From positions 1-8,788 of the forward strand of contig JAGQSI010000067.1 in the NCBI GenBank assembly GCA_020439605.1: a stretch of DNA of 8,788 nucleotides, in the 5' to 3' direction. Numbering within the stretch: the first letter of the stretch is position 1; every line of letters starts with the position of its first letter. Shown in pieces: positions 1 to 6,511 of this stretch. Under the pieces are notes generated by a model. That model was not told the DNA's origin. It saw only the letters and a program-made list of their open reading frames with translations, and did no database searches. The position numbers and the translations under genes are program-made. This DNA is from Acidimicrobiales bacterium (lineage in GTDB: Bacteria; Actinomycetota; Acidimicrobiia; Acidimicrobiales; Iamiaceae).

Positions 1-1406
1 CCATTTGTTGCGTCCCCTTGGAGCCAGCGAGCGGTGGCGGCGTTGAGTCGGGCAGTTCGGTCTCCAACCTTGGCCGTCTTGAGTGCCGTGAGCACCGCTT
101 GGGCCGCCGCTGGTACTTCGTCGCTCACCAACTCGTCGGCGATGCCAAACCCAACCAGGTCCTCGGCCGTGAGCTTGAGTAACGGTGCAACCTGTTCGGC
201 CTTGGCAGCGTCACGCTCCAAGATCGCGGCCGCACCCTCAGGGCCGATCACCGAGAAGATCGCACCTTGTTGTATCAGCAAACGATCCGCCGCAGACAGC
301 GCCTGCGCTCCCCCGCTGCCGCCTTCGCCAACGCACAAGGACACGGTTGGGACGGTGACCGACGCCATCGCCATGTGGGTGCGGGCGATGGCCCGAGCAA
401 TGCCGGCGTTCTCCTCGGCGGGGTCCACTCGCGCTCCGGGAGTGTCGACGAAGGTGAGGATCGGGATCCGGAGTTGGTCGGCCAGCCAGATGGCCCGACA
501 CGCCAAGCCATAGGCACGACTGGTGGGTTGGCCGTGGTCCACGTAGCGATCCATGGCGATGACCATCACTCGTTGGCCACCAGCCGTTGCCAACGCAACA
601 CGGATCGTGGGATCGGCGCCGGCACCCAACTCGCTCCAGGAAGTGGTGACCGCCGCAGCTAGCTGCACCCCACTTGGTCGACCGAGCTGGCGGGCACTTC
701 GCACCGCGGCCCAACTCGGATCGGGGCCGGTGGAGTCGGCGGGTTTGATCGGCTCGGCGGGTTTGATGGGCAGTGGTGCTCGTGGCGCATGCAACGGGCG
801 ATCCTCGAATCCCAACGCTGTGCGCACCCAACCCAGCACATCGTCGGGTTCCACCACTGCGTCCACCAGCCCATGGCTATAGGCAGTCTCGGCGCTGTGG
901 GACGCCCCTTCCACCGACGCCCCGGTCACTGCTTGCACCACCCGTGGCCCGGCAAAGCCGACCAACGCCCCAGCTTCAGCAATGCGGATATCGGCGAGCG
1001 ATCCATATGAAGCAAACACCCCGCCAGTGGTAGGCGAACGATGTACCACAATCGACAACAACCCCGCCTGGCGATGACGGTTGATGGCGGCTGCGGTCCT
1101 GGAGAGCTGAATCAAAGACACCATGCCTTCTTGCATGCGCGCACCACCCGAGCGAGTCACCATCACCACCGGCAAGCGCATTTCGGTCGCCCGGTCCAAC
1201 GCCCGAACCACCTTCTCACCGTGCACGAGGCCCATGGACCCGCCGATCACATCGAAATCGCCTTCGATCAGCACTGCACCTTCAGCGAGGCCAGTGCGCA
1301 CAGACTCGTGATCGAGCCCATCGAGTACCTCTCGATAACCCGGAAATCCCAGCGGATCGAGCGATCTCAGATCCTCATCCCATTGCTCAATTAGCTCCAT
1401 CAGCAT
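1..1406 (-). CDS. accDA: Fused acetyl-CoA carboxylase carboxyltransferase (AccD-AccA), C-terminus cut by window edge
   Basis: The protein transfers the carboxyl group from carboxybiotin on the carrier protein to acetyl-CoA (or another acyl-CoA), giving malonyl-CoA for fatty acid synthesis in the cytoplasm. About 468 residues are visible and no stop is reached before position 1. The N-terminal half (about 15-195) is beta/AccD-like, with SGGARMQEG near 86-94, the TTGGVFASY crotonase-fold loop near 126-134 and GFAGPRV near 150-156. A Pro/Ala-rich linker (about 205-232) follows. The C-terminal half is alpha/AccA-like, with ITFxDTPGA-type LTFVDTPGA near 317-325, VGEGGSGGA near 359-367 and SVIGPEGAA near 385-393. 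The CxxC zinc ribbon found at the N-terminus of E. coli-type AccD is absent; the protein starts directly at the DPLGFPGYRE stretch. The ATG at 1406 has AGG 8 nt upstream; a second in-frame ATG at 1400 is also possible. It is divergent from the ABC operon. Substrate range (acetyl- versus longer acyl-CoA) cannot be told from the sequence. Confidence 0.93.
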   Translation of the reverse strand, partial: MLMELIEQWDEDLRSLDPLGFPGYREVLDGLDHESVRTGLAEGAVLIEGDFDVIGGSMGLVHGEKVVRALDRATEMRLPVVMVTRSGGARMQEGMVSLIQLSRTAAAINRHRQAGLLSIVVHRSPTTGGVFASYGSLADIRIAEAGALVGFAGPRVVQAVTGASVEGASHSAETAYSHGLVDAVVEPDDVLGWVRTALGFEDRPLHAPRAPLPIKPAEPIKPADSTGPDPSWAAVRSARQLGRPSGVQLAAAVTTSWSELGAGADPTIRVALATAGGQRVMVIAMDRYVDHGQPTSRAYGLACRAIWLADQLRIPILTFVDTPGARVDPAEENAGIARAIARTHMAMASVTVPTVSLCVGEGGSGGAQALSAADRLLIQQGAIFSVIGPEGAAAILERDAAKAEQVAPLLKLTAEDLVGFGIADELVSDEVPAAAQAVLTALKTAKVGDRTARLNAATARWLQGDATN

Positions 1407-1475
1407 CCAATCAGCCTGCCAGACCACGCCGAGCACCTACGATGCTTTGAACGGCTGTACCGATGCAGCCCTGAT

Positions 1476-1480
1476 AGGAG
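1476..1480 (+). promoter_or_regulatory. Ribosome binding site deciding the start of the binding-protein gene
   Basis: AGGAG lies 8 nt before the GTG at 1489. This favours GTG 1489 over an in-frame TTG at 1447, which would place 14 extra residues before a normal lipoprotein signal peptide. A weak hairpin (GGCTG 1453-1457 with CAGCC 1466-1470) lies just upstream. No convincing -35/-10 pair was seen in the 1407-1475 gap; TACGAT at 1439-1444 is the best -10-like hexamer. Confidence 0.6.
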
Positions 1481-1488
1481 CGACAAAA

Positions 1489-2307
1489 GTGCAATCCCTT
1501 CGCAAAAATTCATTGCTCGCACTCGGGCTGGCCGGGGCATTGGTATTCGGTGCCACAGCGTGCAGCAGCGACGACAGTGACTCAGGTAAGGCAGCCCCCA
1601 AGGACGAGGGCAAGACCTCCGAGGAAGCAACCACATGGAAGGTCTGCTCGGACATTCCTTACGAGCCCTTCGAGATGGAAGGCGAAGGCCCCCGGGGCCT
1701 CAAGTACACCGGCTTCGACATCGACCTGCTCGATGCAGTGGCCGAGGACCAAAACGCCACCCTCGACATCATCGATTCGGACTTCGACACGATCTTTGCG
1801 AGCGTCAACGCCGGCAACTGTGACGTGGTTGCCTCTGCGGTCACCATCACTGAGGAACGCCAAGAGAACAGCCTGTTCTCAGATCCGTACTTCGATGCAG
1901 ACCAGTCCCTGTTGATTCCCGCCGATTCCGATGCAGCCAAACTTGAGGACCTCGCCGGGGAGACCATCGGCGTGCAGTCAGGCACCACCGGTGAAACCTT
2001 CGCCAATGAGAACAAGCCAGATGGCGCCACCGTCAAGTCCTACCCGGACGCTGCAGCTTTGTTTGCGGCCATCACTGCTGACGAGATCGCAGCCGTTCTC
2101 CAGGACCTACCGGTCAACAGCGAGCGTGCCCGCAGCGACGACAGCGTGAAGGTGATCGAGCAGTTCCCCACCGGCGAGCAGTACGGCTTCGCCATGGCCA
2201 AGGAGAACTCTGATCTCCAAGCCACCGTCAACAAGGGTCTCGCCGCCGTCAAGGAAGCTGGAACCTACGACGAAATCTACGAGCGCTACTTCGGTACTGA
2301 AGGCTGA
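1489..2307 (+). CDS. Polar amino acid ABC transporter, substrate-binding lipoprotein
   Basis: This is the extracellular solute receptor of an amino acid importer (SBP_bac_3 family, GlnH/HisJ/FliY type), 272 residues from GTG. Residues 1-24 form a lipoprotein signal peptide: RKNS basic start, then a hydrophobic stretch rich in Leu, Ala and Gly. It ends in ATAC, so Cys25 would be lipidated and anchor the protein to the outer face of the membrane. An acidic, Ser-rich tether (about 26-47) precedes the binding domain (about 48-268). Family ligand contacts are recognisable: the TITEER stretch with Thr121 and Arg124 (binds the ligand carboxylate) and Asp206 in AVLQDLPV (binds the amino group). QSGTTGE near 163-169 is the usual second-lobe loop. 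Cys53 and Cys111 could pair, which is inference. It is the first gene of a three-gene operon. The exact amino acid is not predictable; glutamine/glutamate, cystine or a basic amino acid are all possible. Confidence 0.92.
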   Translation: MQSLRKNSLLALGLAGALVFGATACSSDDSDSGKAAPKDEGKTSEEATTWKVCSDIPYEPFEMEGEGPRGLKYTGFDIDLLDAVAEDQNATLDIIDSDFDTIFASVNAGNCDVVASAVTITEERQENSLFSDPYFDADQSLLIPADSDAAKLEDLAGETIGVQSGTTGETFANENKPDGATVKSYPDAAALFAAITADEIAAVLQDLPVNSERARSDDSVKVIEQFPTGEQYGFAMAKENSDLQATVNKGLAAVKEAGTYDEIYERYFGTEG

Positions 2308-2313
2308 TAGTCA

Positions 2314-3162
2314 GTGAGTGTTGAGGCGCAGCTCGGGGAGAGCGATCTCCCCGAGCTGTACCGTTCCGGGCGGGCCAAGGCGGCTCGCTCCAAGCGGAAC
2401 CGAATCATTACCTATGTCATCTCCGCGGTCATTGTGGCCGTGGTCGTGGCTTACGGCGACTGGGCAAAGATCGCCGACAAATATCTCGATGTGGAGCGTG
2501 CCGGCGAGCTGTTCCCCGAGATCATCACAATCGCAACCAAGAACACGCTCATCTACACGGTGGGTGCTTTTGTTGGTGGCGTGACCATCGGGCTCGTGAT
2601 GGCCATCATGAAACTGAGTTCGCTGCGCCCCTACCGCTGGTTCGCGATCACCTATATCGAGATCTTTCGTGGGCTGCCCGCCCTCATGACGATTTTCCTC
2701 GTCGGGTTCGTTGCGCCCACCGCACTCGGAGTGCGTTTCCCTCAGGTTCTCGGAGTCGAGAGCGCCGGCATCATTGCGTTGTCCTTGGTGGCCGGGGCGT
2801 ACCTCGCCGAGACCATCCGAGCCGGGATCGAAGCGGTTCCAAAGGGTCAGGTCGAGGCCGCCCGTTCCTTGGGTATGACCCAAGGCCAGACTCTTCGCAT
2901 TGTTGTGATCCCTCAAGCTTTTCGCCTTGTGATCCCACCGCTCACCAACGAACTGGTGCTTCTTCTCAAAGACACGGCCCTGCTGGCCTCGCTCGGCACA
3001 ACCGCCGCATCGGTGGAGCTCACCAAGTTCGGCAAGGATGCGTTCAACAAGGACTTCAACGGAACACCCTTCGTGGTTGCCGCTGTGATGTATCTGCTCA
3101 TCACCATTCCCCTCACCCAGGTTGTGGCCTGGCTGGAACGACGCAACAAGGCCATGCGATGA
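2314..3162 (+). CDS. Polar amino acid ABC transporter, permease
   Basis: This is the membrane channel of the importer (HisM/GlnP-type, BPD_transp_1), 282 residues. It starts at GTG 2314, 6 bp after the binding-protein stop, with GAAGG about 10 nt upstream. A basic N-terminus (residues 20-30) precedes TM1 (about 31-47). Further membrane segments fall at about 79-99, 110-135, 150-165 and 252-272. The family signature IEIFRGLP is at about 115-122. The cytoplasmic EAA loop that docks on the ATPase runs from about 181 to 201 (EAARSLG, then P200), and [10 protein letters not shown] is at 219-228. The length is slightly above the usual 215-250 because of an N-terminal extension and the TM1-TM2 loop. 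Only one permease is encoded here, so a homodimer is the simplest reading. It overlaps the ATPase gene by 4 nt (ATGA), implying coupled translation. Confidence 0.93.
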   Translation: MSVEAQLGESDLPELYRSGRAKAARSKRNRIITYVISAVIVAVVVAYGDWAKIADKYLDVERAGELFPEIITIATKNTLIYTVGAFVGGVTIGLVMAIMKLSSLRPYRWFAITYIEIFRGLPALMTIFLVGFVAPTALGVRFPQVLGVESAGIIALSLVAGAYLAETIRAGIEAVPKGQVEAARSLGMTQGQTLRIVVIPQAFRLVIPPLTNELVLLLKDTALLASLGTTAASVELTKFGKDAFNKDFNGTPFVVAAVMYLLITIPLTQVVAWLERRNKAMR

Positions 3163-3977
3163 CTGCAACACCTGCCTCCGACTCTGGCTCTGGCTCTGCT
3201 ACTGCCGGCTCCGGCTCCGCTAGTCGCAGTGGCGCTAGCGCCACACCGGCGATCGAGCTTCGTGGCCTGCACAAGTCATTCGGTTCCAACCATGTCCTCA
3301 AGGGCATAGATCTGTCGGTGCAGCCCCGTCAGGTGATGTGTCTGATCGGAGCATCTGGGTCGGGTAAGTCCACTTTGTTGCGTTGTGTGAATCGCCTTGA
3401 GGAACCCACCTCTGGGGCGGTGCTGATCGACGGAATCGACATCACCCATCCCGACTGTGACCTGGACCTGGTGCGCCGAGACATCGGAATGGTGTTTCAG
3501 CAGTTCAACCTGTTCCCTCATCTGAGCGCTATCGGCAATGTCACCTTGGCCCAGCGCAAAGTCCTCGGCCGCAGCGACGACGAATCTCGTACTGTGGCAA
3601 TCGAGATGCTTGAGCGGGTTGGGCTATCGGACAAAGCGGACTCCTACCCTTCGCAGCTTTCGGGTGGTCAACAGCAGCGTGTCGCTATCGCCCGGGCGCT
3701 GGCGATGAATCCCAAGATGATGCTCTTCGATGAGGCCACATCCGCGCTGGACCCGGAGCTCGTAGGCGATGTGCTCGATGTCATGCGCCAGCTCGCCTCT
3801 GAAGGTATGACCATGTTGGTAGTGACTCACGAGATGGGCTTTGCCCGACGAGTTGCCGACCATGTGGTGTTCATGGATCAAGGTGTGGTTTGCGAGCAAG
3901 GCCCGCCCGATGCGGTGCTCGGCTCGCCAAGCACGCCCAGGCTTCAGCAATTCCTGGAGAAGGTGCTCGAGCACTGA
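3159..3977 (+). CDS. Polar amino acid ABC transporter, ATP-binding protein
   Basis: This is the cytoplasmic ATPase that powers the importer (GlnQ/HisP family), 272 residues. All nucleotide-binding elements are present: Walker [10 protein letters not shown] (64-72), Q-loop Gln114 in [11 protein letters not shown], signature LSGGQ (167-171), Walker B MMLFDE (187-192) with catalytic Glu192, D-loop SALD (195-198) and switch His224 in VVTHEMGFA. Walker A has Ala65 where the family usually has Pro. The core begins near residue 31 ([12 protein letters not shown]). The first 30 residues are an unusual Ser/Gly/Ala/Thr-rich leader absent from most family members, encoded by short CTGGCT-like repeats. 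The ATG at 3159 overlaps the permease stop (ATGA) and no later start fits before the core, so the leader is probably translated. It is the last gene of the operon and faces the minus-strand DUF5054 gene. Confidence 0.94.
   Translation: MTATPASDSGSGSATAGSGSASRSGASATPAIELRGLHKSFGSNHVLKGIDLSVQPRQVMCLIGASGSGKSTLLRCVNRLEEPTSGAVLIDGIDITHPDCDLDLVRRDIGMVFQQFNLFPHLSAIGNVTLAQRKVLGRSDDESRTVAIEMLERVGLSDKADSYPSQLSGGQQQRVAIARALAMNPKMMLFDEATSALDPELVGDVLDVMRQLASEGMTMLVVTHEMGFARRVADHVVFMDQGVVCEQGPPDAVLGSPSTPRLQQFLEKVLEH
3177..3245 (+). repeat. Short-period Ser/Gly/Ala-coding repeat at the 5' end of the ATPase gene
   Basis: GGCTCT and GGCTCC hexamers repeat several times in a row (TCTGGCTCTGGCTCTG near 3183-3198, then CCGGCTCCGGCTCCGC near 3205-3220). 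They encode residues of roughly 7-28. This is simple-sequence DNA likely to expand or shrink by replication slippage in multiples that keep the frame. The Walker-containing core is not affected. Confidence 0.7.
3229..3244. repeat. Perfect 16-bp palindrome inside the ATPase gene
   Basis: GTGGCGCTAGCGCCAC equals its own reverse complement over all 16 bases and stops there (A on both flanks, 3228 and 3245). It lies in codons for Ser-Gly-Ala-Ser-Ala-Thr, at the end of the low-complexity leader. Whether it binds a protein or is chance in GC-rich repetitive DNA cannot be told from the sequence. Confidence 0.85.
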
Positions 3978-3989
3978 TCTCGTGATCAG
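3974..3989 (+). terminator. Possible weak hairpin at the end of the ABC operon
   Basis: CTGATC, a TCGT loop and GATCAG form a perfect 6-bp stem with a 4-nt loop that overlaps the ATPase stop codon. No run of T follows, so it does not qualify as a standard intrinsic terminator. It may be a 3'-end stabilising hairpin, or chance. Confidence 0.25.
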
Positions 3990-4064
3990 GCGGTCACCAC
4001 GTCAGGCCGTCACACCGTCAGGCCGTGACGCCGTCAGGCGGTCACCACGTCATGCGGTCACCAC
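3985..4064. repeat. Five tandem copies of a 16-bp repeat between convergent genes
   Basis: Units start at 3985, 4001, 4017, 4033 and 4049, with consensus GTCAGGCGGTCACCAC. Units 1, 4 and 5 each differ from the consensus by at most one base; units 2 and 3 have several changes. On the minus strand each unit reads GTGGTGACCGCCTGAC or a variant. The fifth unit (nearest the gene) encodes the last four residues, Val-Val-Thr-Ala, and the TGA stop of the DUF5054 gene. There are no spacers between units, so this is not CRISPR. The period is not a multiple of three, so each further copy would sit in a different frame. The array starts 8 bp after the ATPase stop. Confidence 0.9.
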
Positions 4065-6410
4065 GAGTTCGAATCGGAAACGGCCCGGCCCTTCGTTCCA
4101 CATGGGAAAGTTGGTTCCCCAACAGTTGCCGTGAAGCAGGACGTGTAGGCCTCCACCTAGGTCTGGCAGGGGCGGGTCCGCATCCAACAGGTTCGGACGT
4201 CCGGGTGCGATCAAGCCGGCATCGGCTGTGGTGATAGTGAGCGTTCCATCGGGACCGGCGTTTGTGGCGCCGCCCCGGCCGACTGAGTGCAGCGACCGCC
4301 CTCCTCGACGCACTACGTCGAGCGGAGACACCCACTGCCCCAGCTTGTCCAGAAGCCAGCTGTCTGGCTCGGCCACGACCGGCATGAACGACATCCACGT
4401 TGCCTCCGGCATACGAGACGCCGGCTTGTCCGGCCAGGAGAGTTCACACCGGACGCTCTCGCCGAAACCCCACCTCAGCCAAGCGCTCGGGGGTGCTCCG
4501 CTGGCTACATGGCCGGCAGGGAACTCGACCCGAGCCACGATCTCGTTGTCGCCACACTCAAGCCCCATGAGTTCAGCCACGGCGACCTCAGATTTGGCAT
4601 CGGTGTTCTCAAGCCCTGGCTTGGTGTTGTCCCATCTGGCCCACCATTGGTCTGGTGGTGATGGCGTGAGTTGGGCGTAGAAGCGCTCGTAGTCCTCAGC
4701 GGAGAACCTCTGATGGCTGAGAGTCCCGAGGTACGAACCCGGGCCGGCGAGCACTCGGCCACTCGGCTCATGAACAAGGTGACCGAGCGCGCCCGTGGCG
4801 GCTACCGCCACGGCCCACTCCCCAACGCGGACGACCTCTCCAGCTTGAACCGGTCTCACCCCTTCAAGCCGAGACCGGTTCCGCAACTCAGGCGTGACCC
4901 GCCCACTCCCCTGCGACTCAGGAGTGACCAGCCCAGTTCCGGCCAGCCCAGTTCCCTCCATGTCTCCTTCCCGCTCACTCTCCTGTGGCCCGAGGCCCAC
5001 CAAGGCTCGTTGCTCCGCCCAGGACTGCTCGAATCGTTGGACCTGGGGAGTATTACGTGCCTTTATCAACGGTAATCCTCCCCAGGTCTCGGTGTCGGGC
5101 CAAGCTTCTTTCTGATCCAGGCCCCATGTGTGCTCGGCCACCAACATCAGTCGGCGATCGTCCTCCAACGAGCGCTCAGCTCGTAGCTGCTCACGAAACG
5201 CTGCAAGCTTCTGGGGATCGCTGCCGGCCCCAAACAGCCAAGGGTCACCGATCTCTGAGGTAACCACAGGAAGGTAGGCCACTGCTCCAGAGGTCAAGAG
5301 CGCCTCCGCAAAGCGATCCAATGTGGACGCCTCGATCACCGCACCGGGATACCGCTCGCTCAACACTCGGTGCGCTTCAATCACTTCCTGTGCTGATGGT
5401 GGCCCGAGGTTGTCGCCTGAGTGCAGGAACGCGAGCACCTCGCTACAGCCTTCCACCACAACGTCGCCGCCGTATCCTCCGGCTTGGTAGGCCACGATCA
5501 CCTCGCAGTACCCAGCGTCGCCGGGCTCGAGATTCCCGGCCTCGCCAGGCTTGAGCAATCCGACCGCCTCGACCGAGTCCCGAGCACCAGCGGCACCCGA
5601 AACTGCTCCGCCCCATTTGCCCTCTAAGGCGTTCGCAGACCTTTTCTGCCCCTGTAGGCCACCGGAATCCGCCATATCTAGCTCCGAAAACCGGTGTTCG
5701 CGCTCGAACCTGGCGTAGTTTGATTTCCTATTCACCCAAACAACGCCAGGTTCGCCGGGAAGTGATGGCCTTTTGCGACTCTCGGGGCCGCCAACCCATC
5801 TCCAACGGAAAATTGGCGGCACATCGGGGACCGGCCATGCAGGATTCACCCCAATATGAAGAAATCTGACGCCTGCCTCCGCGAGTAGCGGGACCAGTCC
5901 CCGGGTGTGGCCTGGAACGTCGGTCATCTTGGCAGCAGTGGTGGTAGTGCCAAAGCGAGTGTCGAGTTCCTGCGAGATTCCCAGTGCTGATCGGACTAGA
6001 TCGGCGTCCATGAGTTCGGTGTGGAACGTGAGAGGCAGTCCGTGCCACGCAAGGTCACCTCGCTTTATCGCCTCTTCCACGGCACGGGCACGGTCTCGGT
6101 CTTCATCTGCGAGTGCACGATGCAAAATCCAGGACCCGGTGGTCCACACAAACCGCCCAGACCCGGGACCAGAGTCCGAGCCTGAGCCAGGTGACCCAGG
6201 CACTGGAGCAGAACCAGGCTCGGAACCAGATCCACGGCCGGACACAAAACCAGAACCAGTAGAGCGTGCGCGCAACTCCTTGGCAGTCGAGATGGCTGCG
6301 GGAAAGTACTCCCGCAGGTACCGCTGCTCGACCTCTGAGGCCAGCGCTGTGAAGCCCAGATCCAGATGTGTCTTGGACACGAGATGTACGCGACTGACCT
6401 GCTGAACCAT
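4050..6410 (-). CDS. DUF5054 protein, GH38-like glycosidase/deacetylase barrel, with low-complexity insertions
   Basis: A 786-residue protein of the DUF5054 family, whose N-terminal part resembles the alpha-mannosidase (GH38) barrel. Its activity is not established and a sugar-active hydrolase is inference. Likely metal- and substrate-site motifs are KTHLDLGFT (His15, Asp17), the HTELMD stretch (His130), TDVPGHT (Asp164, His168), HSGDNLGPPS (His330, Asp333), TSEIGDPW (Glu386, Asp389) and AEHTWG (His427). The C-terminal third is probably a beta-sandwich. No signal peptide is seen, so it should be cytoplasmic. The gene appears longer than usual because of low-complexity segments at residues 50-86 (Gly/Ser/Pro), about 208-301 (Gly/Glu/Ala-rich) and about 472-520 (Gly/Thr/Pro/Glu, repeated). 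The frame stays open and the motifs lie in order, so it looks intact. The start ATG at 6410 has TAGGA 10 nt upstream. The stop lies inside a 16-bp tandem repeat. It converges on the ABC operon and diverges from the exporter gene. Confidence 0.85.
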   Translation of the reverse strand: MVQQVSRVHLVSKTHLDLGFTALASEVEQRYLREYFPAAISTAKELRARSTGSGFVSGRGSGSEPGSAPVPGSPGSGSDSGPGSGRFVWTTGSWILHRALADEDRDRARAVEEAIKRGDLAWHGLPLTFHTELMDADLVRSALGISQELDTRFGTTTTAAKMTDVPGHTRGLVPLLAEAGVRFLHIGVNPAWPVPDVPPIFRWRWVGGPESRKRPSLPGEPGVVWVNRKSNYARFEREHRFSELDMADSGGLQGQKRSANALEGKWGGAVSGAAGARDSVEAVGLLKPGEAGNLEPGDAGYCEVIVAYQAGGYGGDVVVEGCSEVLAFLHSGDNLGPPSAQEVIEAHRVLSERYPGAVIEASTLDRFAEALLTSGAVAYLPVVTSEIGDPWLFGAGSDPQKLAAFREQLRAERSLEDDRRLMLVAEHTWGLDQKEAWPDTETWGGLPLIKARNTPQVQRFEQSWAEQRALVGLGPQESEREGDMEGTGLAGTGLVTPESQGSGRVTPELRNRSRLEGVRPVQAGEVVRVGEWAVAVAATGALGHLVHEPSGRVLAGPGSYLGTLSHQRFSAEDYERFYAQLTPSPPDQWWARWDNTKPGLENTDAKSEVAVAELMGLECGDNEIVARVEFPAGHVASGAPPSAWLRWGFGESVRCELSWPDKPASRMPEATWMSFMPVVAEPDSWLLDKLGQWVSPLDVVRRGGRSLHSVGRGGATNAGPDGTLTITTADAGLIAPGRPNLLDADPPLPDLGGGLHVLLHGNCWGTNFPMWNEGPGRFRFELVVTA
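4883..4955. repeat. In-frame direct repeats in the linker of the DUF5054 gene
   Basis: Two nested duplications are visible. A 23-bp segment at 4883-4905 recurs at 4913-4935 with 20 of 23 bases identical (offset 30 bp). A 13-bp segment, CCAGCCCAGTTCC, occurs at 4928-4940 and 4943-4955 (offset 15 bp). Both offsets are multiples of three. In the protein they appear as GTGLA/GTGLV and as two copies of a 10-residue unit beginning VTPE. The segment joins the barrel half to the C-terminal half of the protein. Confidence 0.8.
6153..6263 (-). repeat. Gly/Ser/Pro-coding low-complexity segment in the DUF5054 gene
   Basis: Codons 50-86 encode almost only Gly, Ser, Pro and a few acidic or basic residues. 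The DNA is built from variants of GGTTCTGG/GGCTCAGG. The segment sits between the first helix (AAISTAKELRAR) and the conserved FVWTTGSWIL strand, so it enlarges a loop rather than breaking the fold. The base pattern resembles the leader repeat of the ATPase gene about 3 kb away. Confidence 0.7.
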
Positions 6411-6449
6411 GTGGCGGCCATCCTACCGACACCCCAAATACATCTGATC

Positions 6450-6477
6450 ACGACATAGAACCGCCAACGCTGATAAT
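6450..6477 (+). promoter_or_regulatory. Candidate promoter for the MMPL/RND exporter
   Basis: ACGACA (6450-6455, last four bases matching TTGACA) and GATAAT (6472-6477, five of six matching TATAAT) are separated by 16 bp; a TG lies at 6471-6472. Transcription would start near 6484, downstream of the in-frame ATG at 6476, which agrees with the GTG start at 6512. The match is by eye only. Confidence 0.4.
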
Positions 6478-6481
6478 GTCG
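6451..6481. promoter_or_regulatory. Inverted repeat bracketing the candidate promoter
   Basis: CGACAT (6451-6456) and ATGTCG (6476-6481) are exact reverse complements 19 bp apart. They overlap the -35 and -10 hexamers of the candidate promoter. This placement would suit a repressor operator, but six-base arms can arise by chance. Confidence 0.25.
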
Positions 6482-6501
6482 CCTGCAACGCCCATCTTCC
6501 C

Positions 6502-6506
6502 GGAGG
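6502..6506 (+). promoter_or_regulatory. Ribosome binding site deciding the exporter start
   Basis: GGAGG lies 5 nt before the GTG at 6512. The alternative in-frame ATG at 6476 has no Shine-Dalgarno sequence and overlaps the likely -10 element, so GTG 6512 is preferred. Confidence 0.65.
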
Positions 6507-6511
6507 ATTTC

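Noticed and set aside
238..831. Open frames on both strands within 1-1400 (for example 238-831 minus and 34-513 plus)
   Set aside because: All lie inside the accDA coding region in other frames and give Arg/Pro/Ser-rich translations without motifs, while accDA matches its family throughout.
1447..1488. TTG at 1447 as start of the binding-protein gene
   Set aside because: It lacks a ribosome binding site and would put 14 residues before a typical lipoprotein signal; GTG 1489 has AGGAG 8 nt upstream.
2311..3171. Long open frame (286 codons) on the minus strand, almost exactly opposite the permease gene
   Set aside because: Its translation is rich in His, Gly, Asp and Arg with no recognisable motif, as expected for the antisense of a GC-rich membrane-protein gene. 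The plus-strand permease has clear family motifs and operon context.
3985..4064. CRISPR array
   Set aside because: The 16-bp units abut with no spacers, the period is far too short, and no cas genes are nearby.
3974..4064. Strong intrinsic terminator between the convergent genes
   Set aside because: Short stems can be drawn (3974-3989; GTCAC 4009-4013 with GTGAC 4025-4029), but none is followed by a T-run on either strand.
4228..5115. Plus-strand open frames opposite the DUF5054 gene
   Set aside because: They are overlapping fragments without motifs or ribosome binding sites; the minus strand is coherently coding across the whole interval.
5508..5789. Frameshift or inserted mobile piece in the DUF5054 gene
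   Set aside because: The frame stays open, no inverted repeats or target duplications flank the segment, and conserved motifs resume in the same frame, so an in-frame low-complexity expansion explains it better.
6476..6511. ATG at 6476 as start of the exporter
   Set aside because: It has no Shine-Dalgarno sequence and overlaps the likely -10 box; GTG 6512 follows GGAGG at 5 nt.
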